Shown here: in pieces, positions 10,088 to 19,713 of the stretch | Layout of the letters: each line of letters opens with the position of its first letter | How positions within the stretch are numbered: the stretch's first letter is position 1 | Assembly (NCBI GenBank): GCA_018645475.1 | Contig: JABGWU010000235.1 | Span: 29,801-93,800 of the forward strand | From: Opitutia bacterium | Lineage (GTDB): Bacteria; Verrucomicrobiota; Verrucomicrobiia; Opitutales; Seribacteraceae | DNA: 64,000 nucleotides | Direction: 5' to 3' | Program-made: the position numbers and the translations under genes | Notes under the pieces: model-generated | Database searches by the model: none | What the model saw: the letters and a program-made list of their open reading frames with translations, nothing else | What the model was told of the DNA's origin: nothing

Positions 10088-10825
10088 ATGCTTGATGTCA
10101 TAAAAAATAAACAAGGAGAAAAAATTGATTACACTTTTCATTACGGTTCTCAAAAAAATCGATATCTCTTGATTGTGGGCCACGGAGTAACAGGAGATAA
10201 AGATCACTCTTTGGTAGCTGGATTGTCTGAAAATGTAGCCAATGAAGGGATGTCAGTTTTACGCTTTTCTTTTTCTGGTAACGGTGAATCTGAAGGTAGG
10301 TTTCAGGAAAGTACCATTTCAAAAGGAATTGATGATCTGTATGCCATTTTAACTACTGCTACTAAACAAGGATGGCGCCCAATTTATGCAGGGTATGATA
10401 TGGGTTCAGCAATTGGGGTGTTAACTGCTTCTATAGATTCACGAATTCAACTTTTGATATCTCTCGCAGGAATTGTAAAAACTCAAGTTTTTAGCCAAGC
10501 TGAATTTGGAGTAGTTTCGCCCAATAATGCGTACATGCGGGGTGATCCGAAATGTCCTTTATCTCATGAATTCGTTGATGATATGAAGCAGATTAATAGT
10601 GTGCTACCAAGGGCTTCAAGTGTGGAGATACCTTGGCTGTTAGTTCATGGAACAGCAGATGAAATTGTGCCAATAACTGACTCGCATTCGTTAATATTAA
10701 ACTTTGAAAACTCTCGGGAATTAATTGAAATTGATGGTGCGGACCATCTCTTTTCTGGGGGCGCAATCAATATATTATCTGAATCTGTTATAGATTGGTT
10801 AGGTCGTAAGTTGCAGGCAAATTAG
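10088..10825 (+). CDS. Alpha/beta hydrolase family protein with Asp at nucleophile-elbow position
   Basis: GHGVTGDKDHSL oxyanion-type region, YAGYDMGSAIG nucleophile elbow, VHGTADEIVP and GADHLF acid/His motifs. Confidence 0.75.
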   Translation: MLDVIKNKQGEKIDYTFHYGSQKNRYLLIVGHGVTGDKDHSLVAGLSENVANEGMSVLRFSFSGNGESEGRFQESTISKGIDDLYAILTTATKQGWRPIYAGYDMGSAIGVLTASIDSRIQLLISLAGIVKTQVFSQAEFGVVSPNNAYMRGDPKCPLSHEFVDDMKQINSVLPRASSVEIPWLLVHGTADEIVPITDSHSLILNFENSRELIEIDGADHLFSGGAINILSESVIDWLGRKLQAN

Positions 10826-10856
10826 AAGTTTTCAGGTAATATCATTTAGAGCAATC

Positions 10857-12134
10857 TTATACAAATCGAGTTACACCAGGAATCGGTGGGTTCGGAACTG
10901 GCAGTTTCATTTCCCAGTCAAATTTTGATGGAACGAGTGATTCTTTTGAGTTCAGTGCATCATGAAAGCTAATTTTTTGTCCAGTATAAGCGACCATTCT
11001 TCCTAGTATTGCAACCATTGTACTTTGTGCTGCTCTTTCCCCATCATTGAAAACTTTGCCATTTCGAATGGATGCAAAGAGTTCGTCATGTTCAGTTTGG
11101 TACATGTCATTATTTTCTCCTCTGTATCTCCAAGAATTATCACCTGCATCAATAAGATGTCTATTTTTAGCGGAACAAAATCCTTTGTTTCCAAAAAGTT
11201 CTAATTCATAACTCCCAGCTGCTCCATTCTGTTGGCGAGAAAAGTGGTAACCACGAGGGCCATTTTCCCATTGATATGCAACTGCAAAATGGTCGTAAAT
11301 ATTTCCATATTTATCCATGTCATCGTAAACTTGTCTACCTCCGGAACCTTCAGCATGGACGGGCAATGTATCTCCCATTGCCCATTGCATCATATCAATA
11401 CAATGAACCGCTTGTTCAACAATGGAGTCTCCTGAAAGCCATAAATGTGCATTCCAGTTTCTTGTCTGTGCCTCCAGGTCGCTCCACCCATCTTCTCGTT
11501 TCTTTTTCCAAACTTCTCCTCCGTTATAGGTGCTGTACATGGCATTAACATCTCCAATGGCACCATCTAAAATGCGCCCAAAAACTTCTTGTTTCGGTTT
11601 GTGGTGCCTCCAGCAGAACCCCGACATAAAACTTAGGTTTTTCTCTTTTGCTTTCTTGGCAAGTTCAATCACTTTTCGAACTCCTTTGGCATCTACCGCC
11701 ACTGGTTTTTCAAAAAAACAATGAACACCTTTTTGAATAGCATATTCTAAGTGTTGAGGTCTAAACGCAGGTGGAGTAGTTAAAATTACTACATCAACAC
11801 CCGAATCAATGACTTTTTTATAAGCATCAAAACCAGTAAAAGTAGTTTCATCTGTAACCTGATATTTGTCGCGACCTCGAGCCTTAAGAATTCTACTACG
11901 TAATTTGATTCGGTCTTCAAAAAGGTCACCAATTGCTGTAAGGGCTACATTCGGATCTGCATTCATTGCCTGTGCGGCCGCTCCGCTTCCGCGACCTCCA
12001 ATTCCCACTAAGCCTATTTTAATAATTTGGTCATTCTGTGCAGCTTTTCCAATGTAAGGCGAGGTAAGAATTGTTCCGGCAGTAATTGCGGAACTTGCTT
12101 TAACAAAATTTCGACGAGAAGATGAATGATTCAT
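10857..12134 (-). CDS. Gfo/Idh/MocA family oxidoreductase with Tat-like signal
   Basis: SSRRNFVKASSAITAG start; KIGLVGIGGRGSGAAAQA Rossmann; FFEKPVAVDAKGV. Confidence 0.9.
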   Translation of the reverse strand: MNHSSSRRNFVKASSAITAGTILTSPYIGKAAQNDQIIKIGLVGIGGRGSGAAAQAMNADPNVALTAIGDLFEDRIKLRSRILKARGRDKYQVTDETTFTGFDAYKKVIDSGVDVVILTTPPAFRPQHLEYAIQKGVHCFFEKPVAVDAKGVRKVIELAKKAKEKNLSFMSGFCWRHHKPKQEVFGRILDGAIGDVNAMYSTYNGGEVWKKKREDGWSDLEAQTRNWNAHLWLSGDSIVEQAVHCIDMMQWAMGDTLPVHAEGSGGRQVYDDMDKYGNIYDHFAVAYQWENGPRGYHFSRQQNGAAGSYELELFGNKGFCSAKNRHLIDAGDNSWRYRGENNDMYQTEHDELFASIRNGKVFNDGERAAQSTMVAILGRMVAYTGQKISFHDALNSKESLVPSKFDWEMKLPVPNPPIPGVTRFV

Positions 12135-12189
12135 TATTAATTTCTATTATATAATATTAGTTAATTTTAAAGTGATTAATGGTAAAATA

Positions 12190-13455
12190 TTAAATTTCTT
12201 TTACCGAGGGAGGATCCCGAAAGGCAAAGAAGAAGATCAATAATACAACTGCGGCCATAATTGCGGGGAAATACCAAACTGCTTCCCAATTCATCTCTTC
12301 TGCAATTTTTTGTTTGGAGTTCCACCATCCATTAAGTTCTCCTCCAACAAACATTCCTGCTCCAAGAGTCACAAAAGCAATAAACCCTTGTGCGCTTGAA
12401 CGAATATCTTTTGGGGCTACTTTATCGACATAGAGTTGACCGGTAACAAAGAAGAAGTCGTAGCAAATCCCATGAAAAATGACTCCTAAATAAAGCAGGG
12501 CATGTGTTTGAGCATCTGCATTTGCGAAAAGAATATAACGAAGGACCCAAAAGCACATACCAATCATTAGCATTTTTTTAACACCAAGTTTACGGAAAAA
12601 ATACGGTACTAATAGAAGGAAGAAAATTTCTGAAACCTGTCCAAGGGTCATTACACCTTCCGAATTAGATACGCCCATTTCCTTAAGAAATCCATTTGCG
12701 GATTGAAAGTAGAAAGATAGTGGAATGCAGGTAAGGAACGAACAAAGTATAAAAATAGCAAACGATCTGTCTTTCATAAGCCTGAATGCCTTTAGTCCAA
12801 GCACTTCTCCTGCAGTCACTGCCTTCCCTTTCATTTTGGGGGGTGTGTGAGGAAGTGAAAATGCATAAAGACCTAGAGCAAAAGAAGCAATCGCACCAAT
12901 TTCAAAAGTTCCAGGTGTAAGTGAAATCGAACTCCATTCGTCCGGAGGTGGATTCCCTCCTAAAAAGGCTGGCCACGAGATTTTGTATATTCCATCCACA
13001 AAGAAACTGCTTCCAACTAATATTCCTGAAGCAATCCATCCGATGGTTCCTAAAGTACGTATGGGAGGGAATTCTTTCTGTGGATCTTTCATGTTCTGAA
13101 AGGAGAGGGAATTAGCCAACGCAAGGGTAGGCATGTAAAAAATTAAATGCATCAGTAAATAAGGGTAAAAACTTTCCCAATTATTGGCTTGTCCGATCAT
13201 CAATAAGCAGGCACCTCCTAAAATATGAAGCCAGCCATAAACTTTTTGGGTCGGGAAAAATCGATCGGCTATCATTCCAACAATAAAAGGCGAAATAATT
13301 GCGGCTACTCCAGTGGCAGCATAAGCTGTTCCGCGCAGACTGGCTTCAATTTCTAAAGTGCCAAGAAATGTCCACATCGGGACATACCAAACCCCCCAGA
13401 TGAAGAACTGAAGAAACATCATAATGCAAAAACGAAAAACTAGTGATGTACTCAT
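12190..13455 (-). CDS. MFS transporter, nucleoside permease NupG-like
   Basis: About 12 hydrophobic segments; MFLQFFIWGVWYVPMWTFLG start and PPIRTLGTIGWIASG typical of NupG-type MFS. Confidence 0.8.
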   Translation of the reverse strand: MSTSLVFRFCIMMFLQFFIWGVWYVPMWTFLGTLEIEASLRGTAYAATGVAAIISPFIVGMIADRFFPTQKVYGWLHILGGACLLMIGQANNWESFYPYLLMHLIFYMPTLALANSLSFQNMKDPQKEFPPIRTLGTIGWIASGILVGSSFFVDGIYKISWPAFLGGNPPPDEWSSISLTPGTFEIGAIASFALGLYAFSLPHTPPKMKGKAVTAGEVLGLKAFRLMKDRSFAIFILCSFLTCIPLSFYFQSANGFLKEMGVSNSEGVMTLGQVSEIFFLLLVPYFFRKLGVKKMLMIGMCFWVLRYILFANADAQTHALLYLGVIFHGICYDFFFVTGQLYVDKVAPKDIRSSAQGFIAFVTLGAGMFVGGELNGWWNSKQKIAEEMNWEAVWYFPAIMAAVVLLIFFFAFRDPPSVKEI

Positions 13456-13478
13456 GTTGTTCTTAAAGTTAACAACAT
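13454..13478 (-). promoter_or_regulatory. Inverted repeat spanning the start codon of the MFS gene
   Basis: ATGTTGTT-cttaaagtt-AACAACAT: perfect 8-bp arms, 9-nt spacer, overlapping the start codon (13453-13455, complement). Confidence 0.5.
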
Positions 13479-13495
13479 TTTAATAACTGCCAAGA

Positions 13496-13519
13496 ATTAA
13501 TTACATATATGTAATTAAT
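13496..13519. promoter_or_regulatory. Perfect 24-bp palindrome in divergent intergenic region
   Basis: ATTAATTACATATATGTAATTAAT is its own reverse complement; lies between divergent MFS and ThuA genes. Confidence 0.6.
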
Positions 13520-13617
13520 GGCTGAATGTTAAACAAATTAGATACAGGTGTTACTTTTGTGTTTGATAGAAGATCAGAATATGAAAGGATTAGAAATCTT
13601 TTTATCTTAATTTTATT

Positions 13618-14571
13618 ATGCTTATAATCAAAAAATACTTATTACTATTACCCCTGTTTTGTTCTTTTTTAACCGGAGAGACAAAAAAAGTAGTCTTTGT
13701 TGCTGGTGCAAAAAGTCATGGATATTTTTCCCATGAACATATAGCCGGATCCAAGCTGCTGGCTAAGCAACTTGATAAGGCTAATGTGGGTATAAAATCT
13801 ATTGTTATTACAGACAATGGATACCCCAAGGATTCTAATGTCTTCAAAGATGCAGCGGCAGTCGTTGTTTATTGTGATGGAGGAGGTCGGCATCTGTTAA
13901 ATGCCCATCTTAAGGAATTTGATAAGGTCATGAGGAGGGGGGTTGGTTTAGTTTGTCTTCATTATGGAGTTGAGGTACCGAAGGGTGCACCGGGTGATTA
14001 TTTTCTTAAATGGATTGGTGGGTACTTTGAAACCAATTGGTCAGTAAATCCCCATTGGGTGGCAGACTTTAAATTATTTCCAACTCATCCAATTAGTCAC
14101 GGTGTGAAACCATTTATAATTAAAGACGAATGGTACTATCATATGCGTTTTCAAGAAAATATGAATGGGGTAACTCCCATTCTCTCTGCTTTACCATCCG
14201 AAGAAACCTTGAAGAGGAAGGATGGACCACATAGTAATAATCCGCATGTGAGAGAAGCGGTTATAAAGAGAAAAGAAAAGCAACATGTTGCTTGGGCTTA
14301 TCAGCGCGGAAAAGATTATGGTAACGGTAGAGGGTTTGGTTTTACCGGGGGGCATAACCATATCAACTGGGGTTCCGACAACTTTCGCAAACTGGTTTTA
14401 AATGGAATTATTTGGACGGCGAAAGGTAGAGTTCCGCCAGCAGGTGCATCCTTAGCCGAACTGACAGTTACTGATTTGAGGGCAAACCAAGATTATGCTC
14501 CCAAGGGTTGGAGTGATACTCAGATTTTTGATAAGTTAACTACATTCAATCCAAGTCGTTCAAAGGAATAG
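13618..14571 (+). CDS. ThuA domain-containing protein
   Basis: VVFVAGAKSHGYFSHEH; GLVCLHYGVEVPKGAPGDYFLKWIGGYFE; GRGFGFTGGHNHINW. Confidence 0.9.
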   Translation: MLIIKKYLLLLPLFCSFLTGETKKVVFVAGAKSHGYFSHEHIAGSKLLAKQLDKANVGIKSIVITDNGYPKDSNVFKDAAAVVVYCDGGGRHLLNAHLKEFDKVMRRGVGLVCLHYGVEVPKGAPGDYFLKWIGGYFETNWSVNPHWVADFKLFPTHPISHGVKPFIIKDEWYYHMRFQENMNGVTPILSALPSEETLKRKDGPHSNNPHVREAVIKRKEKQHVAWAYQRGKDYGNGRGFGFTGGHNHINWGSDNFRKLVLNGIIWTAKGRVPPAGASLAELTVTDLRANQDYAPKGWSDTQIFDKLTTFNPSRSKE

Positions 14572-14717
14572 TAATTTCCGTAAATATTAAAAATAGTTCC
14601 ATGAATTAAAAGTTCAGTGTAACAACTTTATTTTTTTATTTAATTTGGCACTACTTTGGGTGTCCGATAGTAATTTTATAGCTTGCTAGTTATATGGATC
14701 ATTATTTCGATTGATCT

Positions 14718-15575
14718 ATGTTAAATTTACAAACGCTTAAAATCTTACCTTTTACTGAGCTTTTGAGTAAAGGTTATGAATCTACATTTGGAAATCAACA
14801 TCCAGAATATATTAATTTCCTAAAAATGGCGTCTTCTATTTCTTTGGAAAATATAGCAAATGGTGATATGTTGTACCATAATGTAGACCACACAATAATG
14901 GTTACATCTGTAGGGCAGGAAATAATTCGCGGGAAACACCTTTTTGAAGGTGGTTTTAGTGCAAAGGATGGACTGAATTACTTATTAGCCCTCTTATGTC
15001 ATGATGTTGGATTTGTTAAGGGTGCGTGTAAAAAAGATGATTTGAAGAATGGATTATTTGATAATGGAGAAGGAAGTATGGTTAAAATTGCTGATACAGG
15101 AACCTGTGCCTTGCTTCAACCGCATCATGTTTCGAGAAGTAAACTTTTTGTTCATGAGCGATTCGATAATTTTTCATTTGTGGATTTAGACTTAGTTTCA
15201 AATTGTATTGAAAGAACCCGCTTCCCGCTTCCAGATGGAGAGGACTATCAAAATACAGAGGATTTACCTGGCTTGGCTAGGGCTGCTGATTTGATTGGGC
15301 AATTAGGTGACCCTGAGTACTTGCATAAAATTCCAGCTCTTTTCTATGAATTTGAAGAATTGGGCATAAATGAAGTAATGAATTGCAAATCCCCAGGTGA
15401 ACTTCGACGTGGATACGCTCATTTTTTTTGGGGTGAGGTGCATAAGTATGTTGAAAATGGAGTGAACCTTTTACAGGTAACGCAAGAAGGAAAGGAGTGG
15501 ATCAGCAGACTACATTCTCATGTATTTGACTGTGAGCACTTTATTTTAGAATCTGAAGCAGAGAGTAATTCATGA
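14718..15575 (+). CDS. HD domain protein (putative metal-dependent phosphohydrolase)
   Basis: YHNVDHTIMV ... LLALLCHDVGFVKG. Confidence 0.75.
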   Translation: MLNLQTLKILPFTELLSKGYESTFGNQHPEYINFLKMASSISLENIANGDMLYHNVDHTIMVTSVGQEIIRGKHLFEGGFSAKDGLNYLLALLCHDVGFVKGACKKDDLKNGLFDNGEGSMVKIADTGTCALLQPHHVSRSKLFVHERFDNFSFVDLDLVSNCIERTRFPLPDGEDYQNTEDLPGLARAADLIGQLGDPEYLHKIPALFYEFEELGINEVMNCKSPGELRRGYAHFFWGEVHKYVENGVNLLQVTQEGKEWISRLHSHVFDCEHFILESEAESNS

Positions 15576-15675
15576 TTTCAATTGTGAAAAGTATTTGATT
15601 AGAGCCGTTCCATTGGCAATACTTGCAACTGTCTATAAAATTTTTTATTCGGCTACACCCCTACGATACTAATTA

Positions 15676-16818
15676 ATGAATAATAAAATACTCTGTGTTG
15701 ATGATGAAGAAGCCATTTTAAAAGGTTTTCAATTAAACTTAAGGAAAGATTTTGAGCTTCATTTAGCCTCAAACGGAGCAGAAGGGTTGGAGGTTTTTGA
15801 TCGTGAAAAAGGTTTTGCCTTAGTTTTGTCTGATATGCGTATGCCTGAAATGAACGGTGCAACAATGCTTTCTGAAATCAAAAAGAGGGACCCCGAAGTA
15901 GTAACGGTTCTTTTAACGGGACATACAGATTTTGAATCTGCTATTGCAGCTGTTAATGAGGGAAATGTATTTAGAATGCTTTCTAAACCTTGTCCGCCGG
16001 ATACTCTCATTAAAGTTCTTCGTTCTGGACTTGAGCAACATGATTTAATTAAGAGTAAAAGAATATTATTAGATAAAACATTACGCGGTGCAGTCGATGC
16101 TTTAGCTCAATCCTTATCTACTGCAAAACCATTGTTCTTTGGCAGGGCTCAGCGAGTTCAAAGACTTTCAAATGAATTGGCCGAAATGATGCAAGTTCCA
16201 AACAGCTGGCGAGTTGATGTGGCAAGCGTTTTTTCTCAACTAGGATATATTTCATTACCAGAATCGGTAAGTGAAGATGTATATCATAAACGGGATTTAC
16301 CTCATGAAGTGAAGAAGTTAGTCAAGCAGGTACCCATCGATACTCAGAATTTGATTAAAAAAATCCCTGGACTCGAAGAAGTCGAAGAAATTCTTCAGAA
16401 AATAGATGTTCAGCATCGGTTTGAAAAAGATAATGGTTCAGGGGTGCGAACATTAGCCTCAATTTTAAGAGTTTCATTAGATTTTGATTTTTATGAGGAA
16501 CTGGGGCATGATAGGAGTGTCATTGTACAAACTCTCAAAAGTAGGGCTAATGATTATGATCCTGTCATCACTGATTCTTTATCAAATTTATTGGTAGTTG
16601 CAGAGCGAACTTTTCACCTTGAAGAGGTTGCTGTCAAAAATTTGGAGGTAGGAATGAGATTAGCGCAGGAGCTTCGACTTGATGATGGTTTTCTTGTTGC
16701 TTCTTGCGGAGCAGATGTTGATCGCCAACTTCTTAAAGTGATACGAAACTATAATTCTTGTTATGCGGAAAGTCCATTTCCTTCAAAGTTGCAAGTCACA
16801 GTTCCAATAGCTCATTAA
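15676..16818 (+). CDS. Response regulator with degenerate HD-GYP-like output domain
   Basis: REC domain: ILCVDDEEAILKGF, LVLSDMRMPEMNG, LLTGHTD, LSKPC. C-terminal RpfG-like layout lacking the HD and other metal ligands. Confidence 0.8.
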   Translation: MNNKILCVDDEEAILKGFQLNLRKDFELHLASNGAEGLEVFDREKGFALVLSDMRMPEMNGATMLSEIKKRDPEVVTVLLTGHTDFESAIAAVNEGNVFRMLSKPCPPDTLIKVLRSGLEQHDLIKSKRILLDKTLRGAVDALAQSLSTAKPLFFGRAQRVQRLSNELAEMMQVPNSWRVDVASVFSQLGYISLPESVSEDVYHKRDLPHEVKKLVKQVPIDTQNLIKKIPGLEEVEEILQKIDVQHRFEKDNGSGVRTLASILRVSLDFDFYEELGHDRSVIVQTLKSRANDYDPVITDSLSNLLVVAERTFHLEEVAVKNLEVGMRLAQELRLDDGFLVASCGADVDRQLLKVIRNYNSCYAESPFPSKLQVTVPIAH

Positions 16819-16837
16819 AATTATTCTCTAAAAAACA

Positions 16838-18514
16838 TTGAAAGTTAGATCATATATTTGGCTACTTTCTTCGGCAAGTTTGGGTGGTGCACTCTTAGTA
16901 GGGATTTTGGGCTGGTGGATGTTTCACAGTACCAGCAAGTTAACAAAAGAACTCAATGAAGAAAGTAAAAATTCCGGAAAATCTGCTGGTGAATATTCTG
17001 ATGTAAAAGACTTTCTGGAAGTTTCTCGAAGTATCATTGTTTCCCTCGAAGTTTACCCCGAAAGTTACGAAGGTATTTTTGGGGTAACTTGGGATCGTTT
17101 AACTGCTGCAAAAAAAGGCCTTAATGATATTTCTGAAAAGTATTTAGAAAACTATCCCAAAGTTTTGCTAGAGCCAATTGCAAAAGGACTTAGTAAACTA
17201 TCATCTGCCATTAAAAAAATGGAGAAGATATCTGTATGGGATGAATCAAAAAATAAGGCAGGTTTAAAAGCAAATAACATAGCAAAATCACAGTTTAACG
17301 AGGCAAGAGAAGAACTTGATCGAGGACTTAATATTTTGGAGCAAAAGTCAGAAAATTTTCTTCAGGAATCTCGTGGTGCCCTTGAAGCGAAGGGAATAGA
17401 ACTTCGCCAAAAAGAAGAGACAGATTTAATTATGTTGATTGTAGCTAGTATACTTTATTTTGTATTGGTATCTTACTTGGCATTTGTGATTTACAAGAGT
17501 TTTGCCAGCCCGATCCGTAAGCTTGAATATGCTGCCAAAAATTCTATAGATCATAATAAACCATTCACTTTAAAGGAAACCGGTCCATATGAAATCAGGT
17601 CGGTCATTAAAAGACTGCAAGGTCTCATATTGGGATTGGAATCAACTGTCAAAAAGCGAACTGCTTCCTTGCAGGCTAAAACAGTTCAATTACAGGAAGA
17701 GATGAACCAACGCAAAGAACTAGAAACTCAATTGGTTCATGCCCAGAAAATGGAGGCAGTTGGGCAACTTGCATCTGGGATTGCTCATGAAATTAATTCT
17801 CCTTCACAGTTCGCCAATGATAATATTTTGTTCTTAAAAGATGCCGTAACAGGTTTTATTTCAAAGTTAAGGGGGGAATCAAACGCACCAGATCTTAAGG
17901 AACTTCAATTTCTTGCCGAAAATGCCCCTGAAGCCGTGGATCAGGCAACAGAGGGAATAAGCAGAATTACAACGATTGTGAAATCGATGAAAAATTTTGC
18001 ATACAAAGATGCAGAATCTGCTAAAAAGCCAAGTGATTTAAATCAGGCAATTCAAGCAACAATAGTTGTGGCTACCAATGAGTGGAAATACCATGCCGAA
18101 TTACAATTAGAATTAGATGAAAATTTACCCTTTGTACCCTGTAATATTGGAGAGATTAATCAAGTTGTATTGAATTTGGTGGTAAATGGAGCTCACGCGA
18201 TACGAGATCGATTTCAAGATGGTCAAAAAGGAAATTTAAATGTCTCGACCAAGCATTACCCCGATGCAGGTTGCGTGGTTATTTCTATTAGTGATAATGG
18301 TGGAGGTATCCCCCAAAAAGTTCAGGCTCGGATCTTTGAACCTTTTTTTACGACAAAGGAAGTCGGAGTGGGTACGGGGCAAGGCTTAGCCATTGCACAT
18401 AATGTGATCGTCAAATCTCATGCAGGACAAATTTGGTTTGATACCATGGAAGGGCAGGGCACAACTTTCTTTATTAAATTACCCATGCAAAACAAAACGG
18501 AGGATAAAAAGTGA
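16838..18514 (+). CDS. Sensor histidine kinase (TTG start)
   Basis: Two TM segments; H-box GQLASGIAHEINSPSQ, N-box NQVVLNLVVNGAHAI, G-boxes DNGGGIP and GTGQGLAIAH. Confidence 0.9.
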   Translation: MKVRSYIWLLSSASLGGALLVGILGWWMFHSTSKLTKELNEESKNSGKSAGEYSDVKDFLEVSRSIIVSLEVYPESYEGIFGVTWDRLTAAKKGLNDISEKYLENYPKVLLEPIAKGLSKLSSAIKKMEKISVWDESKNKAGLKANNIAKSQFNEAREELDRGLNILEQKSENFLQESRGALEAKGIELRQKEETDLIMLIVASILYFVLVSYLAFVIYKSFASPIRKLEYAAKNSIDHNKPFTLKETGPYEIRSVIKRLQGLILGLESTVKKRTASLQAKTVQLQEEMNQRKELETQLVHAQKMEAVGQLASGIAHEINSPSQFANDNILFLKDAVTGFISKLRGESNAPDLKELQFLAENAPEAVDQATEGISRITTIVKSMKNFAYKDAESAKKPSDLNQAIQATIVVATNEWKYHAELQLELDENLPFVPCNIGEINQVVLNLVVNGAHAIRDRFQDGQKGNLNVSTKHYPDAGCVVISISDNGGGIPQKVQARIFEPFFTTKEVGVGTGQGLAIAHNVIVKSHAGQIWFDTMEGQGTTFFIKLPMQNKTEDKK

Positions 18515-19713
18515 AGCTATGGATGGTAAAATATATATTTTCGATCAGCTTTTTTTTCATTATCGGTTGTTCTGAACCTAATAATATTAGTACTTCGGAC
18601 AACGGAAATTATGTACCATTTCCGAGCGATAAAATGTACGAGGTGAATGAGCATGAGTTTAAAAAATTGAACGCACGCAAAAATTATATCTTGGTAAAAC
18701 CTGGTGAATTTTGGATGGGTAGTCCCGTTTCAGAACCAGGCAGAAATCAAGATGAATCCAAACATCTTGTTCGTATAAGCAAACCATTCTTAATCAGTAA
18801 ATTTGAACTTACTAATCAAGAATGGAATGCAAATGTTCCCGCATCAATGAAAAAAGGTAGCCGTGTTTACGAGTTAACCGGTAGAAAACTTAAAAAAATG
18901 TGCGTCGGAGAAAATTTTTTGGATGGAAATTTCACAATAACCAATTATGAAAAAAAAAGTTCCCAGGGAAAATATTCTCTCGATTTTTTCTTTGAGGAAG
19001 TAGTTCCCAATTCCGGTACGAGAGGAAATTGGGAAATAAAGGAGAAAGACCGTAAAAACTATCAATTAGATAGCGAAAAATTTTTAAAACATCTAGATAT
19101 TACAGACTACTTGAAAGAAAAAAATATTTCTTCGCATGGTATAATTGGTGAAAAAAATCCAGTTACCCGAGTTTCTCATTCACAAGCAACGGCATATTGT
19201 TGGAAACAATCAACACGTGCTCATAAAGAGGGTCGATTACCAAAAGGATTAATTTATCGCTTACCTACCGAAGCTGAATGGGAATACGCTTGTCGAGCGG
19301 GTACTACAGGTATTTGTGGATTAGGCAGTGGAGAGCGATTATCTGGGGTAAATGCTTGTTTAAATGGTTCTAGAGCCGAGTATGTTCTAGGTGGTGAAGT
19401 AATGTTGATTAATCGAAGGAAGGTTGCACCTATAGATGTGTTTAAACCAAAATATTCCCCCAATGCTTGGGGAATTCATGATATGCATGGTAATGTAATG
19501 GAATGGTGCCATGATTATTACTCGCCATATGGTACTAAAAACAAAACGGTTGATCCGTTGGGTTTCTTTAATGGAAGCCGTCGCGTAGTAAGAGGTGGAA
19601 GCTTTTATCGAACAGCTCAGCAATGTAGGTCCGCTAGTAGGGCGAGTTATGAACCTTCTTATAGGGGATCTGAAATTGGGTTTCGAATGGTGATAGGATA
19701 TCGTCTTTTGTAA
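18511..19713 (+). CDS. SUMF1/FGE-sulfatase-like domain lipoprotein
   Basis: GTG start overlapping the kinase stop by 4 bp; lipobox FIIGCSEP; YRLPTEAEWEYACRAGT, GNVMEWCHDYY, RRVVRGGSFYR, GFRMV. Confidence 0.9.
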   Translation: MKLWMVKYIFSISFFFIIGCSEPNNISTSDNGNYVPFPSDKMYEVNEHEFKKLNARKNYILVKPGEFWMGSPVSEPGRNQDESKHLVRISKPFLISKFELTNQEWNANVPASMKKGSRVYELTGRKLKKMCVGENFLDGNFTITNYEKKSSQGKYSLDFFFEEVVPNSGTRGNWEIKEKDRKNYQLDSEKFLKHLDITDYLKEKNISSHGIIGEKNPVTRVSHSQATAYCWKQSTRAHKEGRLPKGLIYRLPTEAEWEYACRAGTTGICGLGSGERLSGVNACLNGSRAEYVLGGEVMLINRRKVAPIDVFKPKYSPNAWGIHDMHGNVMEWCHDYYSPYGTKNKTVDPLGFFNGSRRVVRGGSFYRTAQQCRSASRASYEPSYRGSEIGFRMVIGYRLL

